Part shown: positions 1-8,376 of the stretch, piece by piece | Position numbering within the stretch: the stretch's first letter is position 1 | How the letters are laid out: each line of letters begins with the position of its first letter | Origin: Pseudomonas oleovorans subsp. oleovorans | GTDB taxonomy: Bacteria; Pseudomonadota; Gammaproteobacteria; Pseudomonadales; Pseudomonadaceae | NCBI RefSeq assembly: GCF_002197815.1 | Contig: NZ_NIUB01000033.1 | Location: 1-56,113 of the forward strand | Direction: 5' to 3' | Length of the DNA: 56,113 nucleotides | Program-made: the position numbers and the translations under genes | The notes under the pieces: model-generated | Seen by the model: only the letters and a program-made list of their open reading frames with translations | Databases searched by the model: none | Told to the model about the DNA's origin: nothing

Positions 1-125
1 AGTACCTAACGAACTATCTGGGCTGGCGCCGCCTGCTTGAGCGCTACAAAACACAGCTCAACCCATTGATTTGCTTGAAAGAGGCGTTGGGGTATAGGGA
101 TATGCAACAGTTAACTCAGACATAG
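1..125 (+). CDS. 3' end of a gene, possibly a transposase (partial)
   Basis: An open frame enters from the left edge and ends in TAG at 123-125, giving the last 40 residues of a protein. The tail is basic and aromatic (NYLGWRRLLERY, then CLKEALG) and resembles the C-terminus of some ISXO2/IS1595-like transposases. That is only a recollection of the pattern. The start lies outside the window, so the identity is uncertain. Confidence 0.35.
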   Translation, partial: YLTNYLGWRRLLERYKTQLNPLICLKEALGYRDMQQLTQT

Positions 126-257
126 CCAAAGGAAATGCCCCGATCAGGAGTGGAATCCCACGTCACGGTCGTTATGATTCGTTCCGCAAAGCAATCTGCC
201 CGGCACTTGCCACTCGATGCAGGGCGAAATCGGACGTAACCAGAAGGAAATAGATAC

Positions 258-2852
258 GTGGCGACCATTAGCAGAAAGACCATCCTGGCACTGGCAATCG
301 CAGCAGCATCCAGCGCTCACGCAGCACCGGCACCCAGTCAGATCAACGTCAGCGGCAGCACCCGCATTGAAGTCGCAACTGGCAACTTCACCAGCATGAC
401 GCTGACCGGCACCGCCAACCGCAACGCTGGTGAAGACGGCATCGACTTCGACGGCCCGCAGATTTCGGGCAACTTCGTGAACGATGCGAACTTCAACCTG
501 AGCGGGAACAACGTTGATGCCATCGGCATCGAGGACGATTCCGCTGATGGCGCCATCGGCGGTAGCTTCATCAACAACGGCACCATCAATGCCAACGGCT
601 ACAACGCTTCCGGCATCAATATCGCAGATACCGTGATCGGTCAGAGCGGTGTGACCGACGACGCCATCGGCAATGTGGTGAACAACGGCACCATCAACGT
701 GACCGACACTTCCGGCATCGCCCCTGTCGATGAACAAGCAGCCATCATGCTGGAGAACGTCCAACTGTCTGGCGACGTGATCAACAAAGGCACCATCAGC
801 GTCCAGGCCCGCAACGCCTCGGGGATCAAGGTGGACGGCCAAGACCAAGACCCGACCGACACCGTGAAGTACGCCACCATCGACCGCGACGTGGTGAACA
901 CCGGCACCATCAGCGTGACCGGCCAGAATGCTCGCGGCATCGAGCTGAGCATGGTCAACTTCGGCCAGGACGTTGAAAACGGCGGCACCATCAACGTGAA
1001 CGGCGACGATGCTGTGGCCATCCGCATGGACCGCTCTGACTACAACCGCATCCTGAACACCGGCACCATCCGCGCCCAAGGTGCCAACTCCATCGGCATC
1101 GAGAGCCGTGAGTCGTTCGGCAACAACGCCCTGAGCCAAGGCATCATCAACAACGGCACCATTGTCGCTGATGGCGTGGGCATCAAAGTCACTAACGACC
1201 TGCTGCAAACCGGCCCTGGTGAAACCAGCAACGCCAGCAACTTCTACCGCATCACGCAGAACGCCGGCACCATCCAAGGCGGCGACTCCGCCATCGACGG
1301 CAACGGCCAAACCATCCTGCACCTGAACGGCGGCACCATCATCGGTGACATTGAAGGTATCCGTAATGCCTTCGTGAACGGCAACGTGGCCATCTACTCA
1401 AGGCTGATCGAGGCCAACAAGCTGGATGTGACCGCTGGCAAGCTTTACATAGCGGAAGTCACCAACGTGACTGGCGATATGTTCGTCCGTAACGGTGCCG
1501 GCCTGAGCCTGTTCGTCAACAACAGCACCGACCCGAGCAAGGCCATCGTCGAGGTGGACGGCAAGCTCACCCTGGAGCAGGGTAGCGTCATCGGCGTGAC
1601 CACCAATCCGGGCCAGTTCACCAAAGAAAGCACCAAGTACGTGCTGGTGAGCGCCGACCAACTGGAGAACCTGGGCGCTCAAGTGAAGACCCTGACCCCT
1701 CTGCTGGCCGTCACCAACGTCGCGTTCGAGAACAACAGCGTCACCGCCAACATCGGCCTCGCGACTGGCAGCCAAGCCGGTGAAGGTCTGGCGAATGCCG
1801 GCGTAGACCGCAACGGCGTCGCTGCAACCAAGGCCTTCATCGACAGCGTGCTGGCCAAGCTGCCGGTGAACAGCAGCCTGTATCAGACCTTCATCAACGC
1901 CAACGATGCAGAACTGCGCCAGCTGGCACGCCAGCTCCAGCCGGAAACCAACCGTGCAGCGCAATCCGCTTCGCTCGCAGCGACCGGCCTGACCAACTCG
2001 GCCATTGGCAGCCGTGCTTCTTCGCTGGGTGCGAACTCGGGTGACGCGCTGATCGAAACCGGCGCGTGGGTCAAAGTGCTGCACGGCAACAGCGACCAAG
2101 GTGAGCGCGGCGGCATCGCCGGTTACGACGCCGACTCCACCGGCCTGATCATCGGCGCCGATGGCAAGCTGAACGAGCAGACCACTCTGGGCCTCGCCCT
2201 GAGCCATGTTCGCACCGATGTTTCCTCTGACACCGGCAACGACACCGATGTGGCCACCACACTCCTGACTGCCTACGGCGCGTGGGAGCAGGGTCCGTAC
2301 TCGGTTATCGGTAGCCTGTCCTATGGCCAGAGCGACAACGAGTCGAAGCGCTACATCGCTGGTGAGCGCGCCAAGGGCGACTACGACTCCAATGTCCTGG
2401 CAGCCGACCTGAGCGCTGGTTACACCATCAAGCTGAACGAGAACCTGGACCTGATCCCGACTCTGGCAAGCCGCTACGCCAAGGTGCAGATCGACAGCTT
2501 CACCGAGAAGGGCACCCAGGCCGCGCTGCGCACCGGCAGTCAGTCGCTGGAAGTCTTCGACGTTGGCGGCGGCTTCAAGCTGGAAGGCGTCTACGGCGAC
2601 TTCAAGCCGAGCGCTCGCCTGATGGCCTTCCACGACTTCGCCCAGGACTCGGCTGATACCACCTCGGCCTATGCACTCGGCGGCGCCACCTTCGCGACTA
2701 CCGGCGCTCCGGCGACCAAGTGGACCTACGAAGCTGGCGTTGGTCTGGACTGGACCAAAGGCAACTACACCATCGGCGCATCCTACGACTACACCCGTAA
2801 GGCTGACTTCAACGCCGACACCATGACCCTCAAGGCCCGTTACGACTTCTAA
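258..2852 (+). CDS. Autotransporter outer-membrane protein
   Basis: This 864-residue protein starts at GTG with an AAGGA ribosome-binding site 10 bases upstream. Residues 1-22 form a Sec signal peptide ending in SAHA. Residues about 30-400 carry many imperfect repeats of the type NNGTIN/NTGTI, spaced 40-60 residues apart, as in a right-handed beta-helix passenger. A linker with LARQLQPETNRAAQSASLAATG follows near residue 560. The last 260 residues alternate in beta-barrel fashion and end in Phe (RYDF), the usual autotransporter and BAM recognition end. It is therefore a type Va secreted adhesin- or enzyme-like surface protein. No protease or lipase motif was seen, so the passenger role is unknown. 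A strong terminator follows, so it is probably monocistronic. Confidence 0.9.
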   Translation: MATISRKTILALAIAAASSAHAAPAPSQINVSGSTRIEVATGNFTSMTLTGTANRNAGEDGIDFDGPQISGNFVNDANFNLSGNNVDAIGIEDDSADGAIGGSFINNGTINANGYNASGINIADTVIGQSGVTDDAIGNVVNNGTINVTDTSGIAPVDEQAAIMLENVQLSGDVINKGTISVQARNASGIKVDGQDQDPTDTVKYATIDRDVVNTGTISVTGQNARGIELSMVNFGQDVENGGTINVNGDDAVAIRMDRSDYNRILNTGTIRAQGANSIGIESRESFGNNALSQGIINNGTIVADGVGIKVTNDLLQTGPGETSNASNFYRITQNAGTIQGGDSAIDGNGQTILHLNGGTIIGDIEGIRNAFVNGNVAIYSRLIEANKLDVTAGKLYIAEVTNVTGDMFVRNGAGLSLFVNNSTDPSKAIVEVDGKLTLEQGSVIGVTTNPGQFTKESTKYVLVSADQLENLGAQVKTLTPLLAVTNVAFENNSVTANIGLATGSQAGEGLANAGVDRNGVAATKAFIDSVLAKLPVNSSLYQTFINANDAELRQLARQLQPETNRAAQSASLAATGLTNSAIGSRASSLGANSGDALIETGAWVKVLHGNSDQGERGGIAGYDADSTGLIIGADGKLNEQTTLGLALSHVRTDVSSDTGNDTDVATTLLTAYGAWEQGPYSVIGSLSYGQSDNESKRYIAGERAKGDYDSNVLAADLSAGYTIKLNENLDLIPTLASRYAKVQIDSFTEKGTQAALRTGSQSLEVFDVGGGFKLEGVYGDFKPSARLMAFHDFAQDSADTTSAYALGGATFATTGAPATKWTYEAGVGLDWTKGNYTIGASYDYTRKADFNADTMTLKARYDF

Positions 2853-2873
2853 CGGCACGCTTGGGATGAACAG

Positions 2874-2900
2874 ACCCGCCTCTGAGGCGGGTTTGTTTTA
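2874..2900 (+). terminator. Rho-independent terminator of the autotransporter gene
   Basis: A perfect 7-bp stem (ACCCGCC at 2874-2880, GGCGGGT at 2886-2892) with a TCTGA loop is followed by TTGTTTTA. It sits 22 bases after the autotransporter stop and just before the ribosome-binding site of the next gene. Confidence 0.85.
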
Positions 2901-2915
2901 AGGGGAGAGCTACCC

Positions 2916-3758
2916 ATGAATGCAGTTCGAAAGCAGCTTTTTCGTGCAGGCCTGCTGGCCAGCATTACTCTGGCCACCGGGTGCGCGATGAAGCCTATGG
3001 ACCTAGCGCGAGTCAGCGAGGGCAGTGGTCTAAAGCCGGTTGCCGTCAAAACGTCGCAGTTCACCATCCAGACCCTTCAACCCGCAGCACGACAAGAACA
3101 ACGCCTTCGCGTGTACATCGAGGGCGATGGCCGCGCCTGGATCACTAGCCGCACCGTGAGCGATGACCCGACACCAGTAAAGAGCTTGGTGCCGGGATTG
3201 GTCGTTGCAGACCCAGCACCAGCAGTCTATCTCGCCCGCCCGTGCCAGTTTGTCCTCGGTGCCAACTGCAAACAGAAACTCTGGACCACGCATCGCTTCG
3301 GCAAGGACGTGCTTCAAGCCGCAAGCGAAGTGCTCGACACCCTCAAATCCCAATATGGGGTGCGAGACTTCGAGCTGGTCGGGTATTCCGGTGGTGGCGC
3401 CATCGCACTGCTGTTGGCGGCAACCCGGACGGACGTTTCCCTGGTGCAAACCATCGCCGGCAACGTCGATCCGAAGGCTTGGACTGAGCTGAAAGGCCTG
3501 ACGCCGCTTTCAGGGTCAATGACCCCTGTCGATTTCGCCGATAGGCTTGCCGCCGTACCACAGCGACACCTGATCGGCTTGAACGACACCGTTGTTCCAC
3601 CAGAGGTAAGCCAAGCCTACATGCTCAAGGTCCAGCCTCATTGTGGCGAGACGGTCTTCGTTGACGCCGACCACTACTCCGGGTTCCAGTCAGCCTGGGC
3701 CTTGTACCGAGACAAACCAGTTAAGTGCGAGCCTGATCCTGGCTCAAACGTGAAGTGA
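2916..3758 (+). CDS. Lipoprotein with alpha/beta-hydrolase fold
   Basis: This 280-residue protein has an N-terminal lipoprotein signal (hydrophobic segment then LATGC, lipidated Cys23), so it should sit on the outer membrane or in the periplasm. The rest looks like an alpha/beta hydrolase. The nucleophile elbow GYSGGG places Ser158. NDTVVPP offers Asp224 and DADHYSGF offers His253, in the expected order and spacing for a catalytic triad. Cys pairs around 'RPCQFVLGANCKQKLW' may form a disulfide. The start is preceded by AGGGGAGAG. The substrate is unknown. It may share a transcript with the Arc-like gene that begins 8 bases after its stop. Confidence 0.8.
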   Translation: MNAVRKQLFRAGLLASITLATGCAMKPMDLARVSEGSGLKPVAVKTSQFTIQTLQPAARQEQRLRVYIEGDGRAWITSRTVSDDPTPVKSLVPGLVVADPAPAVYLARPCQFVLGANCKQKLWTTHRFGKDVLQAASEVLDTLKSQYGVRDFELVGYSGGGAIALLLAATRTDVSLVQTIAGNVDPKAWTELKGLTPLSGSMTPVDFADRLAAVPQRHLIGLNDTVVPPEVSQAYMLKVQPHCGETVFVDADHYSGFQSAWALYRDKPVKCEPDPGSNVK

Positions 3759-3765
3759 GGTATTG

Positions 3766-4317
3766 ATGAAAGGCCTAAGCAATCCATTGGCAATCGCGGC
3801 AATGCAGCGTGCTATAGCCGCTGCCCGAATTGGCCCTGCGCCGAGGCCAAAGTACAGCAGCCGCACCGCTGACAAGTTCGTGATTCGCGGCTTCGATGAG
3901 CTGTTCGATGAGCTGGCTGCTATTGGCAGGCACCAGGGCCGCAGCCTGAACTCGGAGTCAGTCGCGGCAGTTCTGGAGGCCCTGGCGGGGGTGAAGCGAG
4001 CCGCCGCAATGGTCAACATCCTCAAGGCGCATCTGGGCGAAGATGTAGCTGCACGAATCCTGGCTGAGGTCCCCAGCTTTGACTTGGCCAAGTGCAAGAG
4101 CCCGAGAAAGTTCGTGATGAGGCTTCCGCCCAGCGTCCGAGACACCATACGTGAGGGCGTAGTGAACGCTGTTGCTGAGCAGAGCACCGGCACCAAGTCG
4201 ATGAATACATGGCTGCTCGACGCACTGGTGGACTGGATCAACACTCAGCGCCAGCAGTACGCCCTGCTGGCGGCCTCTATCGCGATGGAGCAGTGGGCTC
4301 TTACTGGACCTCAGTAG
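3766..4317 (+). CDS. DNA-binding protein with two Arc/RHH-like segments
   Basis: This 183-residue protein starts at ATG 3766, 6 bases after a GAGG site; a TTG one codon earlier is less likely. Residues about 36-73 (DKFVIRGFDELFDELAAI...GRSLNSESVAAVLEAL) match the Arc-type ribbon-helix-helix pattern, with the strand, then helix A, then the S-x-N-x-E turn and helix B. Residues about 111-158 (RKFVMRLPPSVRDTIREG... KSMNTWLLDALVDWI) repeat the plan. Arc-like proteins bind DNA as dimers; two copies in one chain would make an intramolecular dimer-like unit (inference). A strong terminator lies about 190 bases downstream. The target operator is unknown. Confidence 0.65.
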   Translation: MKGLSNPLAIAAMQRAIAAARIGPAPRPKYSSRTADKFVIRGFDELFDELAAIGRHQGRSLNSESVAAVLEALAGVKRAAAMVNILKAHLGEDVAARILAEVPSFDLAKCKSPRKFVMRLPPSVRDTIREGVVNAVAEQSTGTKSMNTWLLDALVDWINTQRQQYALLAASIAMEQWALTGPQ

Positions 4318-4508
4318 GGGCTATGGATACGGGCTCGGAAGGGGGAGCAAGAGAGGGGTTCTGTAGGTCAGAGGAAGGTGATTCTGTGTTTATGGGCTGC
4401 GGACCAATCTGTTGGTACTTCGCCATGATACTGACCGCACCTAACAGGCGAACCCCAACATGGTGCAGTTACTTCGCAGCATTAGGCGTGCGGCTCGGAT
4501 GCCCAGAA

Positions 4509-4540
4509 AGAACAAAGGCGCCATAGGGCGCCTTTGTTCT
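4509..4540. terminator. Perfect 14-bp hairpin, bidirectional terminator candidate
   Basis: AGAACAAAGGCGCC (4509-4522), loop ATAG, then its exact complement (4527-4540). The sequence is symmetric and has a weak T-rich side on each strand (CTTTGTTCT). It separates the plus-strand Arc-like gene (stop 4317) from the minus-strand run ending at 4657. No credible gene was seen in 4318-4656; open frames there run through the hairpin. Confidence 0.7.
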
Positions 4541-4656
4541 GTGACCGAGTTTTCTACATCATCCATGACCACTGCTCGATCACTGACTACGCAATCGCGT
4601 ATGGGCATTCTCGGCGATTTCGAGGCTGCTGACAAATCAGCGGCATCCAGGCGGCG

Positions 4657-4935
4657 CTAAAGCAGCGTGTAGCACGCAGACTTGAACTTGGACTCGATGC
4701 ACAGCTCGCGTCTAACCACCCCGTGCTGATCCACCGTTTTCATCGTGGCCACGTCACCGGATGCACCAGTCACAGCGCCCTGGACCTGAAAGACACCCTC
4801 CGTTGTCTCAACCGAGGATGAGCTTGAGAAGGCGCTTTCGTGAAGCTGTATCCGAACAACGGAGCCTGCCGGCTCAAAGGGTGGGGGCTGGAGGCGCAGC
4901 AACTGGCTTGGACGGTAACGATCCAATGACGGCAA
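4657..4935 (-). pseudogene. Frame-displaced C-terminal half of the small membrane protein
   Basis: This frame encodes a sensible exported-domain sequence (SVVRIQLHESAF ... GVVRRELCIESKFKSACYTLL) but has no good start: only a TTG inside the upstream gene and no ribosome-binding site. Deleting one G from the run of five at 4883-4887 fuses it in frame to the 4874-5143 gene, giving one 161-residue protein with a proline-rich linker (PPAPPFEPAG) after the membrane anchor. I read it as the second half of that gene, separated by a real mutation, a slippage site or a sequencing error. Confidence 0.5.
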
Positions 4936-5143
4936 CGATCAGCGCAACCCCACCCAGCATGAGGAAAGTACGGCGCCGAGCCAGCCGCACGAACGCAGCC
5001 CGTTCGCCTGGGCTCCCGTGCATCATCAGCCACTCGGGGTCCGCGTGCATCCCTCGAATGAAAGGGCTTCTGAGCACACTAGCAATCAGGCGCTTGTTCT
5101 TTTCGTCTGCCCTATCGAGCTTTGCTTGTGCTTCCATTGTCAC
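4874..5143 (-). CDS. Small single-pass membrane protein (probably frameshifted at its end)
   Basis: This 89-residue protein has a soluble N-terminal part (DRADEKNKRLIASVLRSPFIRGM...) and one membrane helix at about residues 58-76 (TFLMLGGVALIVAVIGSL). It then has a short Pro/Ala tail that stops abruptly. The natural continuation lies in another frame (see the overlapping feature). It follows the tyrosine recombinase by 29 bases on the same strand. The topology suggests a cytoplasmic N-terminus with a periplasmic C-terminal domain. No function is recognised. Confidence 0.5.
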   Translation of the reverse strand: MTMEAQAKLDRADEKNKRLIASVLRSPFIRGMHADPEWLMMHGSPGERAAFVRLARRRTFLMLGGVALIVAVIGSLPSKPVAAPPAPTL

Positions 5144-5172
5144 TCCAATGTGTTGATAGCTGAGAACCGGGA

Positions 5173-6258
5173 TCAGTCGCTGTCTGGCGACGACTGGAAA
5201 TGTGAGAGCAGGGTGTTCGCGCTGCCGGCGTTACTCAAATCGCCACCCGCTGGTAAAACCGGCTGGTTGAGAGCAAGCGTTCCAAAATCCTTGCGCTTCG
5301 GCATGTACCTTTTGGCATTCTCGATGGAGCGCCACCCAACGTGCTCCATCAGCATGGTCATATCCCAACCCGCTCGTACCGCCCAGTCTGCGAAGCCGTG
5401 GCGAAGGGAGTGGGTACTGAAATGGGGCTCACCGGGGAAAAGGGCGTTAGCCACTCTGTTGATGATGTGGCCAATGCTCTGCTTGTGGATTCCGGTTTCG
5501 GCCAACCGCCCCCAGCGGTTGATTGAGCGAAACACCAACCCCGAGGTGATGCCAGAGGCCTGAATCCAGTCGATATAGGCGGAGGCAGGGCAGTAGGCCC
5601 TTAGCGCTGGCATTTCGTATATGCGCCCGCTTGCGTCTCGATCTGTCTTGCTGTGAGACAGGAAGATGCTGATCCCATCGGTGCGGCTTGCTTTCACGTT
5701 CTCAACGGCGACCCGGCTCAGCTCATCGCTTCGGAAGCCCTGCCAGAACCCAACCAGGACCAGGGCGAGGTCGCGATGAGTGCGAAGAATGCCCCCTTGA
5801 TCGCCCGCCTGAATGGATGCCATTTTCTCGGCTTCGAGCTGGTCGCAGATGGCGAGCAAATGCCTGAACGTCAGAGGGTATGCCTGTTTGGGGCGATCCT
5901 GGTGCTCCTTGGCAATTCCCTTCATGGTCTGCTTGACCGCAGAGCTGGTAGTCGGGTCGAAGAAGCCCTGCTGTTTATGCCACTTGGACAAGGCCGACAA
6001 CCGCTGCCGCAGGGTGCTCACTTTCAAGCTCTGCGCATAGGTGGCCAAGTACCGGCAAACAGCGTCTTCACCGGCAGGCAAAAACCCACCCCAAACATAA
6101 CGGTAGTGGTTGATGTGGGTTTTGTAGGTTCGCTCGGTGTTGGCAGACTTGCCGCTCTGACGGTAGCGGGCAGCCAGTGCCTCTGCATCGGAACCCGAGC
6201 GCACCTCCCCAGGTGGGTTAGCAGGTGCTTCGGGTATGGATGCTGTAGAGGATTTCAT
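5173..6258 (-). CDS. Tyrosine recombinase / integrase
   Basis: This is a phage-integrase-family site-specific recombinase of 361 residues when started at ATG 6258. An in-frame TTG at 6345 would add 29 residues, and neither start has a convincing ribosome-binding site. The N-terminal SAM-like core-binding domain (about 25-120, 'TERTYKTHINHYRYVW') precedes the catalytic domain. The conserved set is visible: Arg176 in GFRSDEL, His283 and Arg286 in HSLRHGFA, His306 in EHVGWRS, and the nucleophile Tyr318 in AKRYMP. It may act in multimer resolution or element integration. It lies in a minus-strand run downstream of the TolA-like gene. No att site was identified. Confidence 0.85.
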   Translation of the reverse strand: MKSSTASIPEAPANPPGEVRSGSDAEALAARYRQSGKSANTERTYKTHINHYRYVWGGFLPAGEDAVCRYLATYAQSLKVSTLRQRLSALSKWHKQQGFFDPTTSSAVKQTMKGIAKEHQDRPKQAYPLTFRHLLAICDQLEAEKMASIQAGDQGGILRTHRDLALVLVGFWQGFRSDELSRVAVENVKASRTDGISIFLSHSKTDRDASGRIYEMPALRAYCPASAYIDWIQASGITSGLVFRSINRWGRLAETGIHKQSIGHIINRVANALFPGEPHFSTHSLRHGFADWAVRAGWDMTMLMEHVGWRSIENAKRYMPKRKDFGTLALNQPVLPAGGDLSNAGSANTLLSHFQSSPDSD

Positions 6259-6381
6259 GGAGGGCAAAGGCAGCTCAGTGATAGGTGCGCTGAGTATAAC
6301 GCCGTGGCCAGGGTATCCAGCCGGCAAGGCCAGCACGATCCTCAATCTTGAAACTGGGAGGCGAGGACCGCTGTGACGGCC

Positions 6382-7278
6382 TCAATCGCCCATCTGGGGA
6401 GTGAACTGGATGATCCTGTTGGCGTAGGCCTTTTCGAAGTCGGCATCGGACAGGCGCTGAACCTCGTCAATTGCGCCAATGGACTTCACAGCGCTGATCA
6501 CAGAAGTGTCGAATTCAGCGTTGCCAGACGGGCGAGTCAGCACCACGGAATCGACCTTGCCCTCGCGAGTCATCTTCATCTGGATGAGAGCATTGAGATT
6601 TGCCGATGAGCCTGCCGGCTTGTACCACTTCTCAGAGATACGCTTGGCCAGGATCGAATCGACATGCTCGATGGTCAGCTTTGGGGCTCCAGCTGGTACA
6701 ACTGCTATCGGCGCCGGAATCTCTCCACCGGCATGGATAGAGGCATCAGCGAATGGGTTGTCCACCTCAAGCGCCAAGTCCTGTCCAGCCGGCTGCTTAC
6801 CAGAACTGGCGCCAACAGGAACTACAGGCACCTCCGTCACGCCTGGAGCTGGACGATCTACAGGGGAGGCTGGAGCAGCGGAGCCGGCTGGGGGCAACTG
6901 CTGAGTTACGGACGAAGGCTGAGCGGCCTTCGGGCTGGTCGCGCTATTCAGCTGCGCTTGACCCAGTTTGGAGTCCGTAGACTTCATTGCCATCATGGCC
7001 TTGGCCAACTGCTTGCGGTCGATGTTCAGGACGTTGGCCATCGCTGTCAGGCCTATGTCCAGCTCATCAATTCGGGATCGATTCTGGTTGGCGATTTCGA
7101 GCTGTTCGGTGAGCGAGACGTTTTGCTTGCGCAGGTCAGCCACCTCGGTAGACAGCGAAGCAATCTTGTTGCTGTTGGGAAGGGCGCTAAGCACTGCCGA
7201 TGCAACGCTTACAGCGAGTGCGCCGGCACCAAGTGCCAGCGCGATGTAGGTCAACTTCGATTCGTTCAAGGGGCGCAT
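6382..7278 (-). CDS. TonB/TolA-like C-terminal domain protein, membrane anchored
   Basis: This protein of about 298 residues has an N-terminal membrane anchor (YIALALGAGALAVSVASAVLSAL), then a heptad-rich coiled coil (about 40-75). A Pro/Ala/Ser-rich periplasm-spanning stretch (about 110-200) follows. The C-terminal domain (about 205-298: ILAKRISEKWYKPAG...IQMKMTREGKVDSVVLTRPSGNAEFDTSVISAVKS) matches the TonB/TolA C-terminal fold. Such proteins couple inner-membrane energy or assembly to the outer envelope. GGAGG directly abuts ATG 7278, so a TTG at 7269 (spacing 9) may be the true start. No ExbB/ExbD or TolQR partner is in the window. Confidence 0.65.
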   Translation of the reverse strand: MRPLNESKLTYIALALGAGALAVSVASAVLSALPNSNKIASLSTEVADLRKQNVSLTEQLEIANQNRSRIDELDIGLTAMANVLNIDRKQLAKAMMAMKSTDSKLGQAQLNSATSPKAAQPSSVTQQLPPAGSAAPASPVDRPAPGVTEVPVVPVGASSGKQPAGQDLALEVDNPFADASIHAGGEIPAPIAVVPAGAPKLTIEHVDSILAKRISEKWYKPAGSSANLNALIQMKMTREGKVDSVVLTRPSGNAEFDTSVISAVKSIGAIDEVQRLSDADFEKAYANRIIQFTPQMGD

Positions 7279-7358
7279 CCTCCGCAAGCCAGATGCAGCG
7301 ACTCTACGCCGGCCCTATACAGCTCATCATCCCAACTGCATGCAGTTTCTCAGCGAGA

Positions 7359-7841
7359 CTACCTGTCACTGTTCTGGAGGAACCTTACGGCGGTCGGATA
7401 CCCCTCGGCAGCAGCCTTTTCAATCCACACCCGACCTACATCGAAGCGCTCCAGGTCGTACTGGAGCACCCCGTAGGTGAACATGCTCTCAGGATCGCCA
7501 GTCAACGCCGCGTCAGTTATTGCACTGAACCCGGATGCCTTGGAAGCCTCCCAGTCATGCTTCAACAACCACACCGCAGCAGCTGGCTTTCCCTGCTGAG
7601 CAAGCTCCCTCATCGCAGGCAGTAGTTCTTCGACCATTTCGGCCTCAGACGACTTTTCGAGGTAATCCAGGAGTGGCTGCTGGCCAAATGTCCCAAGCAG
7701 GAACAGGGAGTACAAAATCAAGGCGTGGACGTAGAACGCGACCTTCCTGCTGGGGTTGATTCGCAGGATGAAGACTTCATTCTTCGAGAAACCCTCGCTC
7801 ACGCCATTCGCAAGCGAGCGCTCAGTGGTGTCAGTTCCCAT
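7359..7841 (-). CDS. Membrane protein with a Sel1-like repeat
   Basis: This 160-residue protein starts at ATG 7841, five bases from the target duplication of the IS1595-family element. It has one membrane helix at about residues 28-50 (AFYVHALILYSLFLLGTFG). The C-terminal helical repeat contains the Sel1 signature pattern (DPESMFTYGVLQYDLERFD...WIEKAAAEGYPTAVRFL). Sel1 repeats bind proteins; no catalytic motif is visible. Before the insertion it lay directly downstream of the 13354-13683 gene, so the element has separated it from its promoter side. Confidence 0.55.
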   Translation of the reverse strand: MGTDTTERSLANGVSEGFSKNEVFILRINPSRKVAFYVHALILYSLFLLGTFGQQPLLDYLEKSSEAEMVEELLPAMRELAQQGKPAAAVWLLKHDWEASKASGFSAITDAALTGDPESMFTYGVLQYDLERFDVGRVWIEKAAAEGYPTAVRFLQNSDR

Positions 7842-7845
7842 AGTC

Positions 7846-7853
7846 GTTTTGCG
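7846..7853. repeat. Target-site duplication, left copy (GTTTTGCG)
   Basis: The 8-bp GTTTTGCG directly precedes the left terminal repeat at 7854, and the identical 8 bp follow the right terminal repeat at 13322-13329. Eight bp is the size typical of the IS1595 family. Perfect copies indicate a simple, fairly recent insertion. Confidence 0.95.
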
Positions 7854-7877
7854 CGGAATTATGTAGCAAACGCACAA
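7854..7877 (+). repeat. Left terminal inverted repeat of the IS1595-family element
   Basis: Twenty-four bases identical to the reverse complement of 13298-13321. The match stops immediately inside. Confidence 0.95.
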
Positions 7878-7900
7878 GACTAATCTGCCACGATCAAACC

Positions 7901-7937
7901 AAAATACCCCTGTTTCCATCTCGGACAGGGGTATTTT
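7901..7937. terminator. 13-bp hairpin just inside the left end of the element
   Basis: AAAATACCCCTGT (7901-7913) pairs perfectly with 7925-7937 around an 11-base loop. The 3' side ends in TATTTT and abuts ATG 7939. It can act as a terminator on either strand against incoming transcription. In any read-through RNA it would also bury the start region of the first passenger gene, as protective hairpins of IS10 and IS50 do (analogy). Confidence 0.7.
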
Positions 7938-7938
7938 C

Positions 7939-8376
7939 ATGGCTGAATCACATGTAGTTTCTGGCTTGGTCGCCAAACGGTCGGAAGTCTCCGGCCTGAT
8001 CTCGCACTATCAGCACGAAATCGCTCGGCTACAGGGCGATATGCAGCATCTCGACGCCACCATCAAGCTATTCGACCCAGAGTATGACTTGCGCACCATC
8101 CGACCCAAGCAAGTACGGCAGAGCAGCCGGCTGTTTGCCAATGGTGAGTGCCACCGGCTGATGCTGGAGGCGCTGCGCGAGATGGGTGGGCAAGGTAGCA
8201 CCGGCGAGATTGCCCAGCGCATTCATGCCTGCAAGGGTTTTGAAGAGGATGCACTCAAGGCTGTTCATCATGGCCTGGACGCGGTGCTGCGTCGCGCCGC
8301 CAGTTCTGGCTTGCTGGTGAAGGTTGGCCGCAACGAGTCCGGCAATCTGTGGAAGCTAGCTGATCTGGCTCAGTGA
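7939..8376 (+). CDS. Unknown passenger protein of the IS1595-family element
   Basis: This 145-residue protein is not recognised. Residues about 12-50 are a helical, coiled-coil-like segment (EVSGLISHYQHEIARLQGDMQHLDATIKLF). Residues 68-145 look like a winged-helix-type fold (HRLMLEALREMGGQGSTGEIAQRIHA ... AVLRRAASSGLLVKVGRNESGNLWKLA), suggesting a DNA-binding accessory. It has no visible ribosome-binding site because a terminator-like hairpin occupies the leader. It runs convergent to the transposase gene and overlaps its 3' end by 7 bases, so it is bound to the element rather than to the host. An accessory or regulatory role in transposition is only a guess. Confidence 0.65.
   Translation: MAESHVVSGLVAKRSEVSGLISHYQHEIARLQGDMQHLDATIKLFDPEYDLRTIRPKQVRQSSRLFANGECHRLMLEALREMGGQGSTGEIAQRIHACKGFEEDALKAVHHGLDAVLRRAASSGLLVKVGRNESGNLWKLADLAQ

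Noticed and set aside
144..1322. Long minus-strand frame (392 codons) opposite the autotransporter, and another at 1398-2858
   Set aside because: Low-complexity Asp/Gly/Val/Ala translation that mirrors the codon bias of the repeated plus-strand gene. There is no ribosome-binding site and the plus-strand protein has signal peptide and barrel.
4441..4660. Short frames on both strands around the 4509-4540 hairpin
   Set aside because: They run straight through a perfect terminator-like hairpin, have no start signals and give no protein-like sequence.
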